Under the pieces are notes generated by a model. The model made no database searches. It had not been told where the DNA came from and saw only the letters and a program-made list of their open reading frames with translations. From contig CACSJR010000003.1 in the NCBI GenBank assembly GCA_902706235.1, positions 186,001 to 250,000 on the forward strand: a stretch of DNA of 64,000 bases. The letters are read 5' to 3'. The DNA comes from Citrobacter sp. 18056 (GTDB taxonomy: Bacteria > Pseudomonadota > Gammaproteobacteria > Enterobacterales > Enterobacteriaceae). A program made the translations under genes and the position numbers. Shown piece after piece: positions 30,164 through 39,783 of this stretch (positions within the stretch are counted from its first letter, which is position 1; each line of letters opens with the position of its first letter).

Positions 30164-31674
30164 TTTGCTTCCGCGGCGGCTTTACGCTGGCGTTTACGCA
30201 CCAGACGCAGCACCGGTGGAATGACGATCACCGCGAAGGCCAGCACCAGCAGCGTTTTCGCCACGCCGCTTTCCCACAAAATATTCATGCTGCCGTTGCT
30301 GATCGACAGCGCGCGGCGCAGGTTTTGCTCCAGCATTTCCCCCAGCACGAACCCGAGGATCAGCGGCGACATCGGGAAATTCATTTTCCGCAGAATGTAG
30401 CCAAACACCCCAAGCCCCACCATCAGCACCAAATCAAACGTAGTGCTGTGTACCGCGTAAACGCCTACCGCAGAGACGGCGGCAATCGCCGGAACCAGGA
30501 ACCACAGCGGAATGGTCAACATGCGGGTGAACAGGCCAATCAGCGGAATGTTCATGATAAGCAGCATCACGTTGGCAATCAGCAGTGCGGCAATCAGTCC
30601 CCAAACGATATCCGGCTGTTCAGTAAACATCGCCGGACCCGGGGTGATGTTATACAGCGTCAGCGCGCCCATCATTACCGCCGTGGTGCCGGAACCCGGC
30701 ACGCCTAACGTCAGCATGGGAATGAACGAGCCACAGGCCGAAGCGTTATTCGCGGCTTCCGGCGCTGCGACGCCGCGGATATCGCCCTTGCCGAAGCTGT
30801 CGCTGTTACCGCTGATTTTCTTCTCGGTCATGTAAGTGATGGCGCTGGCGATGGTCGCCCCGGCCCCTGGCAGCACGCCGACGAAGAATCCGACCACCGA
30901 CGAGCGCAGCGTGGCGCCTACGCACTGCGAGGCTTCCTTCATGTTAAACATCATGCGTCCGGTTTTGCGGACCAGCGTCTGGCCGCCGCTGGTGCTTTCC
31001 AGCATCAGCAGAATTTCCGACACCGAGAACAGACCGATAACCACCACGATGAACTGCACGCCGTCGGACAAATGGACGCTGTCGAAGGTGAAGCGATATA
31101 CCCCGGTGTTGGCATCCACGCCCACCGTCGCCAGGCCCAGTCCAATCAACGCCGCGAGGAAAGATTTCAGCGGGTTTTGCGCCATCATGCTACCGAGGCA
31201 GGCGATAGCAAATACCATCAAAGCGAAATACTCCGCCGGACCAAATGCCAGCGACCACTGCGCCAGCGCCGGAGCGAACAGAATAATGCCGAAAATGGCG
31301 ATCATCGATCCCATAAACGAGCTGACGGCGGAAATCGACAACGCAACGCCGCCACGGCCTTGCTGTGCCATCGGGTAGCCGTCGAGCGCGGTCATAATGG
31401 CCGCCGCGTCGCCGGGTACGTTGAGCAGAATTGATGAAATACGCCCGCCGTATTCACAGCCGATATACACCGTGGCGAGCAGGATCAGCGCCGATTCGGC
31501 GGGAAGATGCAGGGCGAACGCCAGCGGCAGCAAAATAGCCACGCCGTTGATCGGTCCAAGGCCGGGCAGCAGCCCAACGATGGTGCCGACGAAGCAGCCA
31601 ATCAGCGCAATCACCAGGTTTTCCGGGGTCATCGCCACGGCGAACCCCTGCGAGAGATAAATCCAGGTATCCAT
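30160..31674 (-). CDS. tctA: Tricarboxylate transporter large membrane subunit TctA
   Basis: 504-residue integral membrane protein with about 12 transmembrane segments, the large permease subunit of the tripartite tricarboxylate transporter. The family signatures LPGLGPINGVAILLPL (near 38-53) and GVLPGAGATIASAITYM (near 262-278) are clear. Works with TctB and periplasmic TctC to import citrate or other tricarboxylates. Third gene of tctCBA. Its stop overlaps that of menE tail to tail. Confidence 0.95.
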   Translation of the reverse strand: MDTWIYLSQGFAVAMTPENLVIALIGCFVGTIVGLLPGLGPINGVAILLPLAFALHLPAESALILLATVYIGCEYGGRISSILLNVPGDAAAIMTALDGYPMAQQGRGGVALSISAVSSFMGSMIAIFGIILFAPALAQWSLAFGPAEYFALMVFAIACLGSMMAQNPLKSFLAALIGLGLATVGVDANTGVYRFTFDSVHLSDGVQFIVVVIGLFSVSEILLMLESTSGGQTLVRKTGRMMFNMKEASQCVGATLRSSVVGFFVGVLPGAGATIASAITYMTEKKISGNSDSFGKGDIRGVAAPEAANNASACGSFIPMLTLGVPGSGTTAVMMGALTLYNITPGPAMFTEQPDIVWGLIAALLIANVMLLIMNIPLIGLFTRMLTIPLWFLVPAIAAVSAVGVYAVHSTTFDLVLMVGLGVFGYILRKMNFPMSPLILGFVLGEMLEQNLRRALSISNGSMNILWESGVAKTLLVLAFAVIVIPPVLRLVRKRQRKAAAEAN

Positions 31675-31685
31675 AGGAGACTCCG

Positions 31686-32117
31686 TCAGTTTAACCAGGC
31701 GCCAAGCGGCAGGGTGACATCCAGCAGCCGGTCAAAGGCGAACCACAGCGTAACGCCGAGCACCACGCCAGAGATGGCCGCCGCGGGCATCGTTGCGCCA
31801 AACAGCATGCCGATAATCGCCGTCAGAATGGCGGTTGCCAGCGGGAAGCCCAGCGATTCAAAGCCCCAGGCGTACATCAGCAGCACAATCACCATCACCA
31901 GCAGGCGCTGAAGCACCTGGCGATGCGGCCACTCAACCACATCAGGACGGCGTAGCAGCATCGACACCGAACACAGCAGCATCAACCCGATAATGCCCAG
32001 CGGGAACGGACGCGGGCCAACCGGTTCATAGCTGTATTCGCTGTGAAGCTGCCAGGCGACCATCAGCCCGCCAAGGCAGAGCAGAAGCCAGATCCCGGCA
32101 AAAATACGATCGCTCAT
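31686..32117 (-). CDS. tctB: Tricarboxylate transporter small membrane subunit TctB
   Basis: 143-residue membrane protein with four predicted transmembrane segments, the poorly conserved small subunit of the TctCBA system. Start at 32117 (MSDRIFAG) after a strong GGAGG; the frame extends 10 codons upstream but that would overlap tctC. Thirteen bases after tctC and 11 before tctA. Confidence 0.93.
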   Translation of the reverse strand: MSDRIFAGIWLLLCLGGLMVAWQLHSEYSYEPVGPRPFPLGIIGLMLLCSVSMLLRRPDVVEWPHRQVLQRLLVMVIVLLMYAWGFESLGFPLATAILTAIIGMLFGATMPAAAISGVVLGVTLWFAFDRLLDVTLPLGAWLN

Positions 32118-32130
32118 ATGCGCCTCCGGC

Positions 32131-33111
32131 TTATTTCGCCAGACCAAACGATTTGGCCTGCTCGCGGTAATCCGTGACCTGCTGCTTCACGTAGCTGTCG
32201 AGCGCTTTGCCGTTCAGATTGAACTCAAACAGCCCGCGCAATTCGCGTTGCTTTTTGAATTCTTCGGTCTGCTGCATTTTTGCAAAAGTATCGACCCACC
32301 AGTTGTACTCGGCGTCGCTCACTTTCGGCCCCACGTAGAACCCACGAATAATCGGCCACACCAGGTCATAACCCTGTTCTTTGGCTGTCGGCACGTCGGC
32401 TAACTGACCCGGCAGACGATTTTCTGAGAACACCGCCAGCACGCGGATTTTGTCGCCCTGCAGGTACGGCACCATTTCACTCAGGTCACCGGACACCGCC
32501 TGCACGTGGTTGCCCATCAGAGCGGTGACCGGTTCACCGCCGCCCTCAAAGGCCACGTAGCGCATCTTGTGCGGGTCGACGTTGGCTTTCTGCGCCAGCT
32601 TTGCGGCTTTCATCCAGTCCTGGCTACCAATCGACGCGCCTGCGCCAATCACCACCTGATTCGGATCTTTTTCCATTGCCGTCAGCAGGTCTTGCAGCGT
32701 TTTCCACGGCGCATCTTTACGCACGGCGATCATCCCGTAATCGGTACCAACGCTCGCCAGCCAGCGCACGTCATCGACGTTATAACGCCCGAATTTTCCT
32801 TGAGAAAGGTTAAGCAGCGAGCCGCCGGAGAAGGCCACCACGGTGCCCGGTTCGCCAGGGCGCTGTGCGACGATGGCGTTATAGGCCACTGCGCCCACGC
32901 CGCCAGGCATGTAGGTCACGCGCATCGGTTTTTCGATGGCGTTGGTTTCCAGCAAACTGACCTGAATCAGCTTGCAGGTGAGGTCAAAACCGCCGCCGGG
33001 CTTGGCTGGCGCGATACATTCAGTGCGCCCCGGGGCTTCCACGGCCAGCGCATGTGCGCTACCGAGAAGCAGGGCAGAGGTAACAACGGTACGAAGGATC
33101 TGCGTTTTCAT
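32131..33111 (-). CDS. tctC: Periplasmic tricarboxylate-binding protein TctC
   Basis: 326-residue Bug/TTT-family extracytoplasmic binding protein. Signal peptide of about 24 residues (MKTQILRT...ALAVEA), then a mature domain with CIAPAKPGGGFDLTCKL and MPGGVGAVAYNAIVA motifs close to Salmonella TctC, which binds citrate-type tricarboxylates. I choose the ATG at 33111; a GTG four codons upstream is possible. First gene of tctCBA, divergent from tctDE. Confidence 0.94.
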   Translation of the reverse strand: MKTQILRTVVTSALLLGSAHALAVEAPGRTECIAPAKPGGGFDLTCKLIQVSLLETNAIEKPMRVTYMPGGVGAVAYNAIVAQRPGEPGTVVAFSGGSLLNLSQGKFGRYNVDDVRWLASVGTDYGMIAVRKDAPWKTLQDLLTAMEKDPNQVVIGAGASIGSQDWMKAAKLAQKANVDPHKMRYVAFEGGGEPVTALMGNHVQAVSGDLSEMVPYLQGDKIRVLAVFSENRLPGQLADVPTAKEQGYDLVWPIIRGFYVGPKVSDAEYNWWVDTFAKMQQTEEFKKQRELRGLFEFNLNGKALDSYVKQQVTDYREQAKSFGLAK

Positions 33112-33260
33112 TTTTATCCTCACGCCGGGTAAACCGGATTAGTGGGTACAGGTTTTTTTCTGATTATGTGAACCGTCGTGTAGCGGTCCCGTTGCGTGAT
33201 TGTTAAAACAGTAACCTTTCATTTCCCTTTCAATGCGCCACTTACTTTACAGGATGTGAT
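33112..33260. promoter_or_regulatory. tctC-tctD divergent promoter region
   Basis: 149 bases between divergent tctCBA and tctDE. It holds a T-rich tract (33151-33157), a GTTA-N6-TAAC dyad (33202-33215) and AT-rich sequence; TctD is expected to bind here by analogy to Salmonella. The exact operator is not resolved. Confidence 0.45.
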
Positions 33261-33935
33261 ATGCGTCTCTTATTGGCGGAAGATAACCGTGAGCTGGCTC
33301 ACTGGCTGGAGAAGGCGCTGGTGCAGGGCGGTTTTGCCGTCGACACCGTGTTTGATGGCAAAGCCGCCGATCACCTTTTGCAAAGTGAAAAATATGCGCT
33401 GGCGGTGCTGGATATCGGCATGCCCGGTCTCGACGGGCTGGAAGTGGTACAGCGCCTGCGCAAGCGTGGGCAAACCTTGCCGGTGCTGCTGCTGACCGCG
33501 CGCAGCGCCGTGGCGGAACGAGTGATTGGTCTCAATGCCGGGGCCGATGACTATTTGCCCAAGCCGTTTGAGCTGGAAGAACTCGACGCCCGACTGCGCG
33601 CCCTGCTGCGCCGCAGCGAAGGCCAGGTGCAGGAGACGCAGCAACTGGGTGACCTGGCGTTTCACGACGACGGCTATTTCCTGCTGCATGGGCAAACGCT
33701 GGCGCTCACGCCCCGGGAACATGCGCTACTGACGGTGCTGATGTATCGCCGCCAGCGCCCGGTATCCCGCCAGCAGCTGTTCGAACAGGTGTTCAGCCTG
33801 AGCGACGACGTCAGCCCGGAAAGTATCGAACTCTACATTCATCGCTTGCGTAAAAAACTGCAGGACAGCAATGTGCGCATCGTGACGCTACGCGGGCTCG
33901 GCTACCTGCTGGAGCGCAGCGATGACGTGGCGTAA
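33261..33935 (+). CDS. tctD: Tricarboxylate-responsive response regulator TctD
   Basis: 224-residue OmpR/PhoB-family regulator: receiver domain (1 to about 115) with D8, phospho-acceptor D51 and K101, then a winged-helix DNA-binding domain (about 128-220, SPESIELYIHRLRKKL). Partner of TctE; controls the divergent tctCBA transporter operon. Its end overlaps the start of tctE by 14 bases. Confidence 0.95.
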   Translation: MRLLLAEDNRELAHWLEKALVQGGFAVDTVFDGKAADHLLQSEKYALAVLDIGMPGLDGLEVVQRLRKRGQTLPVLLLTARSAVAERVIGLNAGADDYLPKPFELEELDARLRALLRRSEGQVQETQQLGDLAFHDDGYFLLHGQTLALTPREHALLTVLMYRRQRPVSRQQLFEQVFSLSDDVSPESIELYIHRLRKKLQDSNVRIVTLRGLGYLLERSDDVA

Positions 33936-35331
33936 ACCGCAGTCACTTTTTGCTCAACTGCTGCTGTTTCTCGGTTTGCCGCTGCTGTTGCTGTGGGGGC
34001 TGTCGGCGTTTAACAGCTACGTCAGCGCGTTACAGGCGGCGACGCAGGCCTATGACCGCACGCTGCTTTCCTCGGCGCGAACCATCTCCGAGCGTCTTGC
34101 GGTAAACGCGGAGAAACTGGTGGTCAACGTCCCCTGGGTGGTACTCGACAGCTTCGAGCTGAACATGAATGACCGCCTGTATTACAAAGTGGTGGACCCG
34201 GCTGGAAAGGTCATTTCGGGCTATGACGATTTGCCCGCCATGCCGCCGTCGACCTCCCGCACTACGCTGTATCCGGCGCTGGCGTGGTTTTATCACACCC
34301 AGTATCGCGGGCAGGCGATTCGCGTGGCGCGTTTGCTTCAGCCGGTGAACGAAGGTGGTGTGATGGGCATGGCGGAAATCTATGTCGCAGAAACGCTGCA
34401 ATCCCGGCGCTATCTGGCGCGTCAGCTGCTTCTTTCCTCGCTCACCACCCAGGGGATGTTGGTTCTGCTGACGCTGGTGCTGGCGGGCTGGTTACTGCGC
34501 CGGGTGCTGCGCCCGATGCGTCTGCTGTCGTCGATCATGGTGCGTCGCGACCCGGGTTTACTCACGCCGTTGCCAGAGCTGCTGCCGTGGTCGGAAACGC
34601 GGCTGCTGATTATCGCCTTCAACCGCTATATCGACCGCCTCCGGGGCCTGATTTCCCGGCAGGAACGCTTCAGCGCCGACGCATCTCATCAGCTTAAAAC
34701 GCCGCTGGCTATCCTCAAAACGCAGGTCTCCGTGGCGCTGGCCAGCCCGCAGCCGCAGGCATGGCGCGAAAGTTTACAGGCGATGAGCATCACGCTGGAC
34801 AACACCATTTCGCTCACCGAACGCCTGTTGCAGCTTTCCGCCGTGAAGGGCAAAGAGCAGGGCACCCGACAGTTTGAAACCGTCGATTTGCACGACATCG
34901 TGCAGCAAAGCTGTTTTTCCCGACTGGTGCAGGCCCGTAGCAAACAGATTGATTTGGGCTATGAAGGCGAGCAAGCGACGGTATGGGTGCTGGGTGATGC
35001 GATTCTGCTCGGCGAGCTGTGCGCTAACTTACTGGACAATGCGCTGAAATATACGCCGGAGTCCGGCACGGTGACGGTGAGTCTGCAACGACAGGACGAT
35101 GAGGTTATTCTGCAAATTGAAGACAGTGGTCCCGGTATTGAGGAGACACAGATAAATATCGCGTTACAACCTTTTCAACGACTGGAGAACATCGGTGATA
35201 TCAGCGGGGCGGGCCTCGGGCTGGCGCTGGTCAATGATATCGCCCGTCTCCATCGGGCAACGCCTGAACTGACGCGCAGTGAGGGGTTGGGCGGGCTTTG
35301 TGTCAGAGTGCGGCTTGCGCGGGTAAAATAA
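33922..35331 (+). CDS. tctE: Sensor histidine kinase TctE
   Basis: 469-residue inner-membrane sensor kinase. Transmembrane segment 1 at about 11-30, a periplasmic sensor domain (31 to about 170), segment 2 at about 172-192, HAMP-like linker, phospho-acceptor H256 in ADASHQLKTPL, and an ATPase domain with NLLDNALKYTP (N box), DSGPGI (G1) and GAGLGLALV (G2). Senses external tricarboxylates in related bacteria; translationally coupled to tctD. Confidence 0.95.
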   Translation: MTWRKPQSLFAQLLLFLGLPLLLLWGLSAFNSYVSALQAATQAYDRTLLSSARTISERLAVNAEKLVVNVPWVVLDSFELNMNDRLYYKVVDPAGKVISGYDDLPAMPPSTSRTTLYPALAWFYHTQYRGQAIRVARLLQPVNEGGVMGMAEIYVAETLQSRRYLARQLLLSSLTTQGMLVLLTLVLAGWLLRRVLRPMRLLSSIMVRRDPGLLTPLPELLPWSETRLLIIAFNRYIDRLRGLISRQERFSADASHQLKTPLAILKTQVSVALASPQPQAWRESLQAMSITLDNTISLTERLLQLSAVKGKEQGTRQFETVDLHDIVQQSCFSRLVQARSKQIDLGYEGEQATVWVLGDAILLGELCANLLDNALKYTPESGTVTVSLQRQDDEVILQIEDSGPGIEETQINIALQPFQRLENIGDISGAGLGLALVNDIARLHRATPELTRSEGLGGLCVRVRLARVK

Positions 35332-35477
35332 ACGACGGCGACGCAGATCCCCGGTAGTAACTGCTTACAATCATGTTGTCAATCTCCTTTATAGTGCATT
35401 GATTCCTGAGCATTCAGCAGTACAATTCTGCCGTTTTGGGTCTTTTTATTAATTTGTGTTTGCTGGAACGTTAAAAA

Positions 35478-36020
35478 ATGAAAAAAGGTATTTTGTTAGG
35501 TCTGTCCGGACTGCTGTTTGTTTCCGCTGCTGCCAACGCGATTAGCGTGAGTGGCCAGGCGGGTGAACACTACACCAATCTGGGCGTCGGCTTTGGAACG
35601 GAGTCTACGGGTCTTGCGCTGAGCGGCAACTGGACCCACAGCGATAACGATGGCGATGCGGCCAATATCGGCGTGGGTCTGAACATTCCGCTGGGTCCCT
35701 TCATTGCGACCGTCGGTGGTAAAGGCGTATATACCAACCCGAACGACGGCGACGAAGGTTATGCCGCAGCGGTCGGCGGCGGCCTGCAGTGGAAAATCGG
35801 CGACAGCTTCCGTCTGTTCGGCGAGTACTATTACTCTCCGGACTCGCTCTCCAGCGGTATTGAGAGCTACCAGGAAGCGAACGCAGGTGGTCGCTGGACT
35901 ATCATGCGTCCAATCAGCATCGAAGCGGGTTACCGTTACCTGAACCTGGCGGGCAAAGATGGCAATCGCGATAACACTCTCGCAGATGGCCCATACGTCG
36001 GTGTAAGCGCAGCGTTCTAA
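35478..36020 (+). CDS. yfaZ: YfaZ-family outer-membrane protein
   Basis: 180-residue protein with a clear 21-residue signal peptide ending AAANA and a Gly/Tyr-rich, beta-strand-like mature part ending in a phenylalanine (VGVSAAF), as in outer-membrane barrels. Belongs to the YfaZ precursor family; function unknown, sometimes called a putative porin. Separate transcription unit, followed by a hairpin terminator. Upstream 146 bases show no clear promoter. Confidence 0.9.
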   Translation: MKKGILLGLSGLLFVSAAANAISVSGQAGEHYTNLGVGFGTESTGLALSGNWTHSDNDGDAANIGVGLNIPLGPFIATVGGKGVYTNPNDGDEGYAAAVGGGLQWKIGDSFRLFGEYYYSPDSLSSGIESYQEANAGGRWTIMRPISIEAGYRYLNLAGKDGNRDNTLADGPYVGVSAAF

Positions 36021-36024
36021 TCCT

Positions 36025-36054
36025 CAGGCGCGGCATTCTGTCGCGCCTGTTTTC
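36025..36054 (+). terminator. Terminator after yfaZ
   Basis: CAGGCGCG (36025-36032) pairs with CGCGCCTG (36042-36049), then four T; 8-bp stem right after the stop codon. Confidence 0.75.
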
Positions 36055-36108
36055 CCTTTCCCTCTCGCCTCCGCTATAGTGAATCGTCCTCTTGTTAAGG
36101 AGAAAACG

Positions 36109-37311
36109 ATGATCAACGTGGAGATGCTGTCCACCGGTGACGAAGTGCTGCATGGTCAAATCATTGACACCAATGCGGCGTGGCTTGCCGACTACTTATT
36201 TACCCAGGGATTGCCGTTAACGCGGCGCAATACGGTTGGTGACAGCCTCGACGCACTGGTGTCCGTGCTGCGTGAACGCAGTCAGCATGCCGATATTCTG
36301 ATCGTCAATGGCGGGCTGGGGCCGACCAGTGACGATCTCAGCGCGCTGGCCGCTGCCACCGCTAAAGGTGAAGGGCTGGTGCTGCACGAAGAATGGCTTG
36401 CAGAGATGGAGAAATTTTTCAGCGACCGCGGGCGCATCATGGCCCCGAGCAATCGTAAACAGGCCGAAATTCCCGCCAGCGCCGAACTTATCGATAATCC
36501 GGTCGGCACCGCCTGCGGATTCGCGGTACAGCTTAATCGCTGCCTGATGTTCTTCACGCCGGGCGTGCCGTCCGAATTTAAAGTGATGGTTGCCGACCAG
36601 ATTGTGCCGCGCCTGCGCGAGCGCTTTACGCTGCCGGAACCGCCGCTGTGCTTGCGTCTGACGACGTTCGGGCGTTCCGAAAGCGATCTGGCCCAGAGCC
36701 TGGATCACCTGATCCTGCCGCCGGGCGTGACCATGGGCTATCGCTCATCAATGCCAATTATTGAGCTGAAGCTGACGGGGCCTGCCTCGGAGCGAGACGC
36801 AATGCTGAAGCTGTGGCCGGAAGTGCAGAAGGTGGCGGGCGAAAGTCTGATTTTTGAAGGCACCGAAGGGCTGGCGGCGCAAATCGCGCGCACGCTGCAG
36901 GACAGCAAGTTGAGCATCACCCTCAGCGAGCAGTTCACTTCCGGACTTATCGCGTTACAGCTTGGGCGAGAATCCGCGCCGCTGCTGGCGAGTGAAGTGG
37001 TGCCGTGTCAGGAGGAAACCCTGGCTCAGACCGCGCACTGGACCGCAGAACGCCGCGTGAATCATTTTGCCGGACTGGCGCTGGCCGTTAGCGGCCTGGA
37101 ACAGCATCACATTAATTTTGCGCTTTCCACCCCGGAGGGCACGCATGCCCTGCAGGTGAAATTCAGCACTTCGCGTCACAGCGTGGCGGTGCGCCAGGAA
37201 GTGTGCGCGATGATGGCCCTGAATATTCTGCGCCGCTGGCTGAATGGCAAAGACATCGTCAGCGATCACGGATGGGTCAACGTGGTGGAGGATCTGTTCC
37301 TGCCCGTCTGA
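36109..37311 (+). CDS. yfaY: CinA-like protein YfaY with degenerate deamidase domain
   Basis: 400-residue CinA-family protein. The N-terminal molybdopterin-binding-like (COG1058) domain has STGDEVLHGQIIDTNAAWLA, VNGGLGPTSDD and FFTPGVPSEF motifs. The C-terminal CinA domain keeps the frame of the usual AESCTGG active site but reads SEQFTSG at 273-279, with Gln275 in place of the catalytic Ser, so NMN deamidase activity is unlikely. Start at the ATG after AAGGAG; a 10-codon extension upstream is not used. Converges on glpC. Confidence 0.93.
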   Translation: MINVEMLSTGDEVLHGQIIDTNAAWLADYLFTQGLPLTRRNTVGDSLDALVSVLRERSQHADILIVNGGLGPTSDDLSALAAATAKGEGLVLHEEWLAEMEKFFSDRGRIMAPSNRKQAEIPASAELIDNPVGTACGFAVQLNRCLMFFTPGVPSEFKVMVADQIVPRLRERFTLPEPPLCLRLTTFGRSESDLAQSLDHLILPPGVTMGYRSSMPIIELKLTGPASERDAMLKLWPEVQKVAGESLIFEGTEGLAAQIARTLQDSKLSITLSEQFTSGLIALQLGRESAPLLASEVVPCQEETLAQTAHWTAERRVNHFAGLALAVSGLEQHHINFALSTPEGTHALQVKFSTSRHSVAVRQEVCAMMALNILRRWLNGKDIVSDHGWVNVVEDLFLPV

Positions 37312-37348
37312 GGCCTCAATGCGTGCCCGGATTTTCCCGGCGCGTGAA

Positions 37349-38539
37349 TCACAACAGCGCCTGCGCCAGCAATGAAATCGGATGTTCACAACGTTTGCTT
37401 GTGGACATCTCGATTTGCCATTTACAGGTCTCGCAGTCGGTGATCACGACATCCGCACCGCTGTCTTCAATCTGGCGGAACAGCGGGGCGCCAATGGCCT
37501 GCGAAGCGTTGTAGTTTTCGGATTTAAAGCCGTACGTCCCGGCAATCCCGCAGCACTGTGAATCCAGCACCACCACTTCAAGCTCCGGAATGCGCCGCAG
37601 CAGTTCGAGGGTATAAATTCCCCAGCCCATTTTCTCCATATGACACGGCGTGTGGTACACCACTTTCAGCGGCATCTGGCGTAACGGCAACCGTTTCCCG
37701 ACATCCAGTTGTTTCCACAACCAACGGGTAGCCAGTTCAATATGGTCGCGCACATCGTGATTATCGATATCCAGCAGATGCGGGTATTCATCGCGCAGGG
37801 TGAAGGTGCAGGTCGACGAGGTGGCGATGACCGGAAGCCGCTTTTCCAGCACCGCGTTACGCAGCGAAGCGACGTTGACCTGCGCCTGTTTGCGCGCTTT
37901 ATCGATAAAACCGTTGGCAATCAGCGGCACGCCGCAGCACTTCTCTTTTTCCAGCAGTTGCACGCCGACGCCCATCGCGTTCAGCACGCGGATCAAATCT
38001 TTGCCGAGCTGCGGATGGTTGTAATTGACGTAGCAGCCGTGGAAAAACGCCACCTGTTCGTCGTACTGCGCCTGCTGTTTCGCCACCTGGCGATACCCGC
38101 GACGGAAGGTGCCGAAACCGTATTTCGGCAGCGTGCGGCGATGATCGATTTTCAGCGCCGTATCAAGCAACCTGCGTACCGGTTTCAGCCCGGTGGTGGC
38201 GTTAATGATCGGCGCAAACGGGGTTGAAAGCGTACCCATCAAATCGGTGTGGCTGAGGATAGCATCTCGCAGCGTCGGTTTTTGCAGGCTGAACTGAGCC
38301 CGCGCGCGCTGAATAATGTCGCCAATCTGCACGTCTGACGGGCAGGCCACTTCACAGCGCTTGCAGTTGATGCAGTATTTCAGCGCGTCGTCATACAGCG
38401 CGCCGTCTTTTAGCCGCAGGCGTTCACCGTCCGGCCCGGCCTGTTTAGGGCCAGGATAACGCGGGTTCACACGACTCACCGGGCATGCCGTGGTGCAGAC
38501 CGTGCATTTGATACAGCTGTCAAAACGGGTATCGCTCAT
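37349..38539 (-). CDS. glpC: Anaerobic glycerol-3-phosphate dehydrogenase subunit C
   Basis: 396-residue membrane-associated iron-sulfur subunit. Two 4Fe-4S motifs near the N-terminus ([12 protein letters not shown] at about 9-20 and [12 protein letters not shown] at about 56-67) and two CCG domains (CYVNYNHP...CCGVP and CCGIAG) typical of heterodisulfide-reductase-like proteins. It anchors GlpAB and passes electrons to menaquinone during anaerobic growth on glycerol-3-phosphate. Last gene of glpABC; start overlaps the glpB stop. Confidence 0.95.
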   Translation of the reverse strand: MSDTRFDSCIKCTVCTTACPVSRVNPRYPGPKQAGPDGERLRLKDGALYDDALKYCINCKRCEVACPSDVQIGDIIQRARAQFSLQKPTLRDAILSHTDLMGTLSTPFAPIINATTGLKPVRRLLDTALKIDHRRTLPKYGFGTFRRGYRQVAKQQAQYDEQVAFFHGCYVNYNHPQLGKDLIRVLNAMGVGVQLLEKEKCCGVPLIANGFIDKARKQAQVNVASLRNAVLEKRLPVIATSSTCTFTLRDEYPHLLDIDNHDVRDHIELATRWLWKQLDVGKRLPLRQMPLKVVYHTPCHMEKMGWGIYTLELLRRIPELEVVVLDSQCCGIAGTYGFKSENYNASQAIGAPLFRQIEDSGADVVITDCETCKWQIEMSTSKRCEHPISLLAQALL

Positions 38540-39783
38540 GAGCAGCCTCCGGCAAGTTCGGCAATCTGACGCGCTGCGTGCAGGGCGGTGACGGCGCTGA
38601 CGCCGCCTGCGCAGCCCTGTGAAATGCCATCAAAGCCCCCGAGCACGCCACCAATGGCAAACAGATTGTTGAAGCGTTGTCCGTTGCGCCGCGGGCGCAG
38701 CGTGGCGTCGACCTGCACGCCAAAGCGCTGCCACGGCTGCGGTTCAAAGAAATCCCCGTGGGTCCAGCTTTCTCGCGGCGAGGATTGCTGCACATCCAGC
38801 CCGAGTACCGGTTCGATAACGTCTTCGCGGCTGGCAATCAGGCCATTACTGAAAAAGCTGCCGCTGGCGAGTACGGCAAAGCGCGTCCGGAACGGCACGT
38901 CGCCGTGGTTTCGGGTGGTGATGGCGGAGATATTTTGGCCGTCGTGAATCACATCGGTGACGACGTCGCCCGCCAGCCACATGCCGCCGTTTTTGATGAA
39001 CTGGCGCTGTAATGCCGTATGCAGCCGAATGCCCGGCACCGACGGCGGCAGCGTTGGCAGCAGCGAAAGTGGGCAAGGAAGCGTTTCATTCAGCCAGCGC
39101 CAGAGGCCATCGTCATTCAAACCAAAACAGGCAGGCAGTAATAGTCTGTCGCTCACCTGCGCGTGGGGCTGTAGGGCATCGTGCAGGCTGCGCCACTGTG
39201 CGTCGTCGTCAAGCAGTCGTGCCAGATTCACCGAGCGAAATTCAGAGGCGTTGTCACGTAACAGGTCGAGCTGCGGGAGATCAATTTCACACACGCGGGC
39301 CTCAACGCCCATTTTCTCCAGCGAGGCCGCCACCAGATGCGGCTGAAAATCAAGGAAGCCGCTGATGCCCACCACGGTGACGCGTTCCCCTTTGTGCGGC
39401 GCCAGTGCGATATCGGGCGGTGTGAGCCACGCCTGACGCAGCGTGCCGATGGGCGTGATGCGCTGATGCGGTTGGTCGACGCAGCCATGCATGGCAATGT
39501 TGCAGTCGCGCAGCAGCGTTTCGGTTTGCTGCGCATAGTCGAGCACTTGAGTGGTGCCGATCAGGCTGTAAGGATGACCCGGTTCGCTCTGGCGCAGCGC
39601 ATCCAGCGCTTCTCGTGGCGTGCGGGTTACACAATGGGCCAGTAAATCCATCGAGCCTGACGAGAAATGCAGCCCGCTCTGGCCGCGGCTGATAATGGCG
39701 CAGCGCAGCCCTTGTCGGGTGAGCGACAATCCGCACAGCAAACCTGCCAGCCCGCCGCCAATAATGACGGTATCAACGTTCAT
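38536..39783 (-). CDS. glpB: Anaerobic glycerol-3-phosphate dehydrogenase subunit B
   Basis: 415-residue FMN/FAD-binding subunit. N-terminal dinucleotide fold [16 protein letters not shown] (residues about 6-21) and a C-terminal [16 protein letters not shown] segment. Forms the catalytic dimer with GlpA. I place the start at 39783, overlapping the glpA end by 11 bases; the open frame continues 33 codons into glpA but without family support. Confidence 0.94.
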   Translation of the reverse strand: MNVDTVIIGGGLAGLLCGLSLTRQGLRCAIISRGQSGLHFSSGSMDLLAHCVTRTPREALDALRQSEPGHPYSLIGTTQVLDYAQQTETLLRDCNIAMHGCVDQPHQRITPIGTLRQAWLTPPDIALAPHKGERVTVVGISGFLDFQPHLVAASLEKMGVEARVCEIDLPQLDLLRDNASEFRSVNLARLLDDDAQWRSLHDALQPHAQVSDRLLLPACFGLNDDGLWRWLNETLPCPLSLLPTLPPSVPGIRLHTALQRQFIKNGGMWLAGDVVTDVIHDGQNISAITTRNHGDVPFRTRFAVLASGSFFSNGLIASREDVIEPVLGLDVQQSSPRESWTHGDFFEPQPWQRFGVQVDATLRPRRNGQRFNNLFAIGGVLGGFDGISQGCAGGVSAVTALHAARQIAELAGGCS

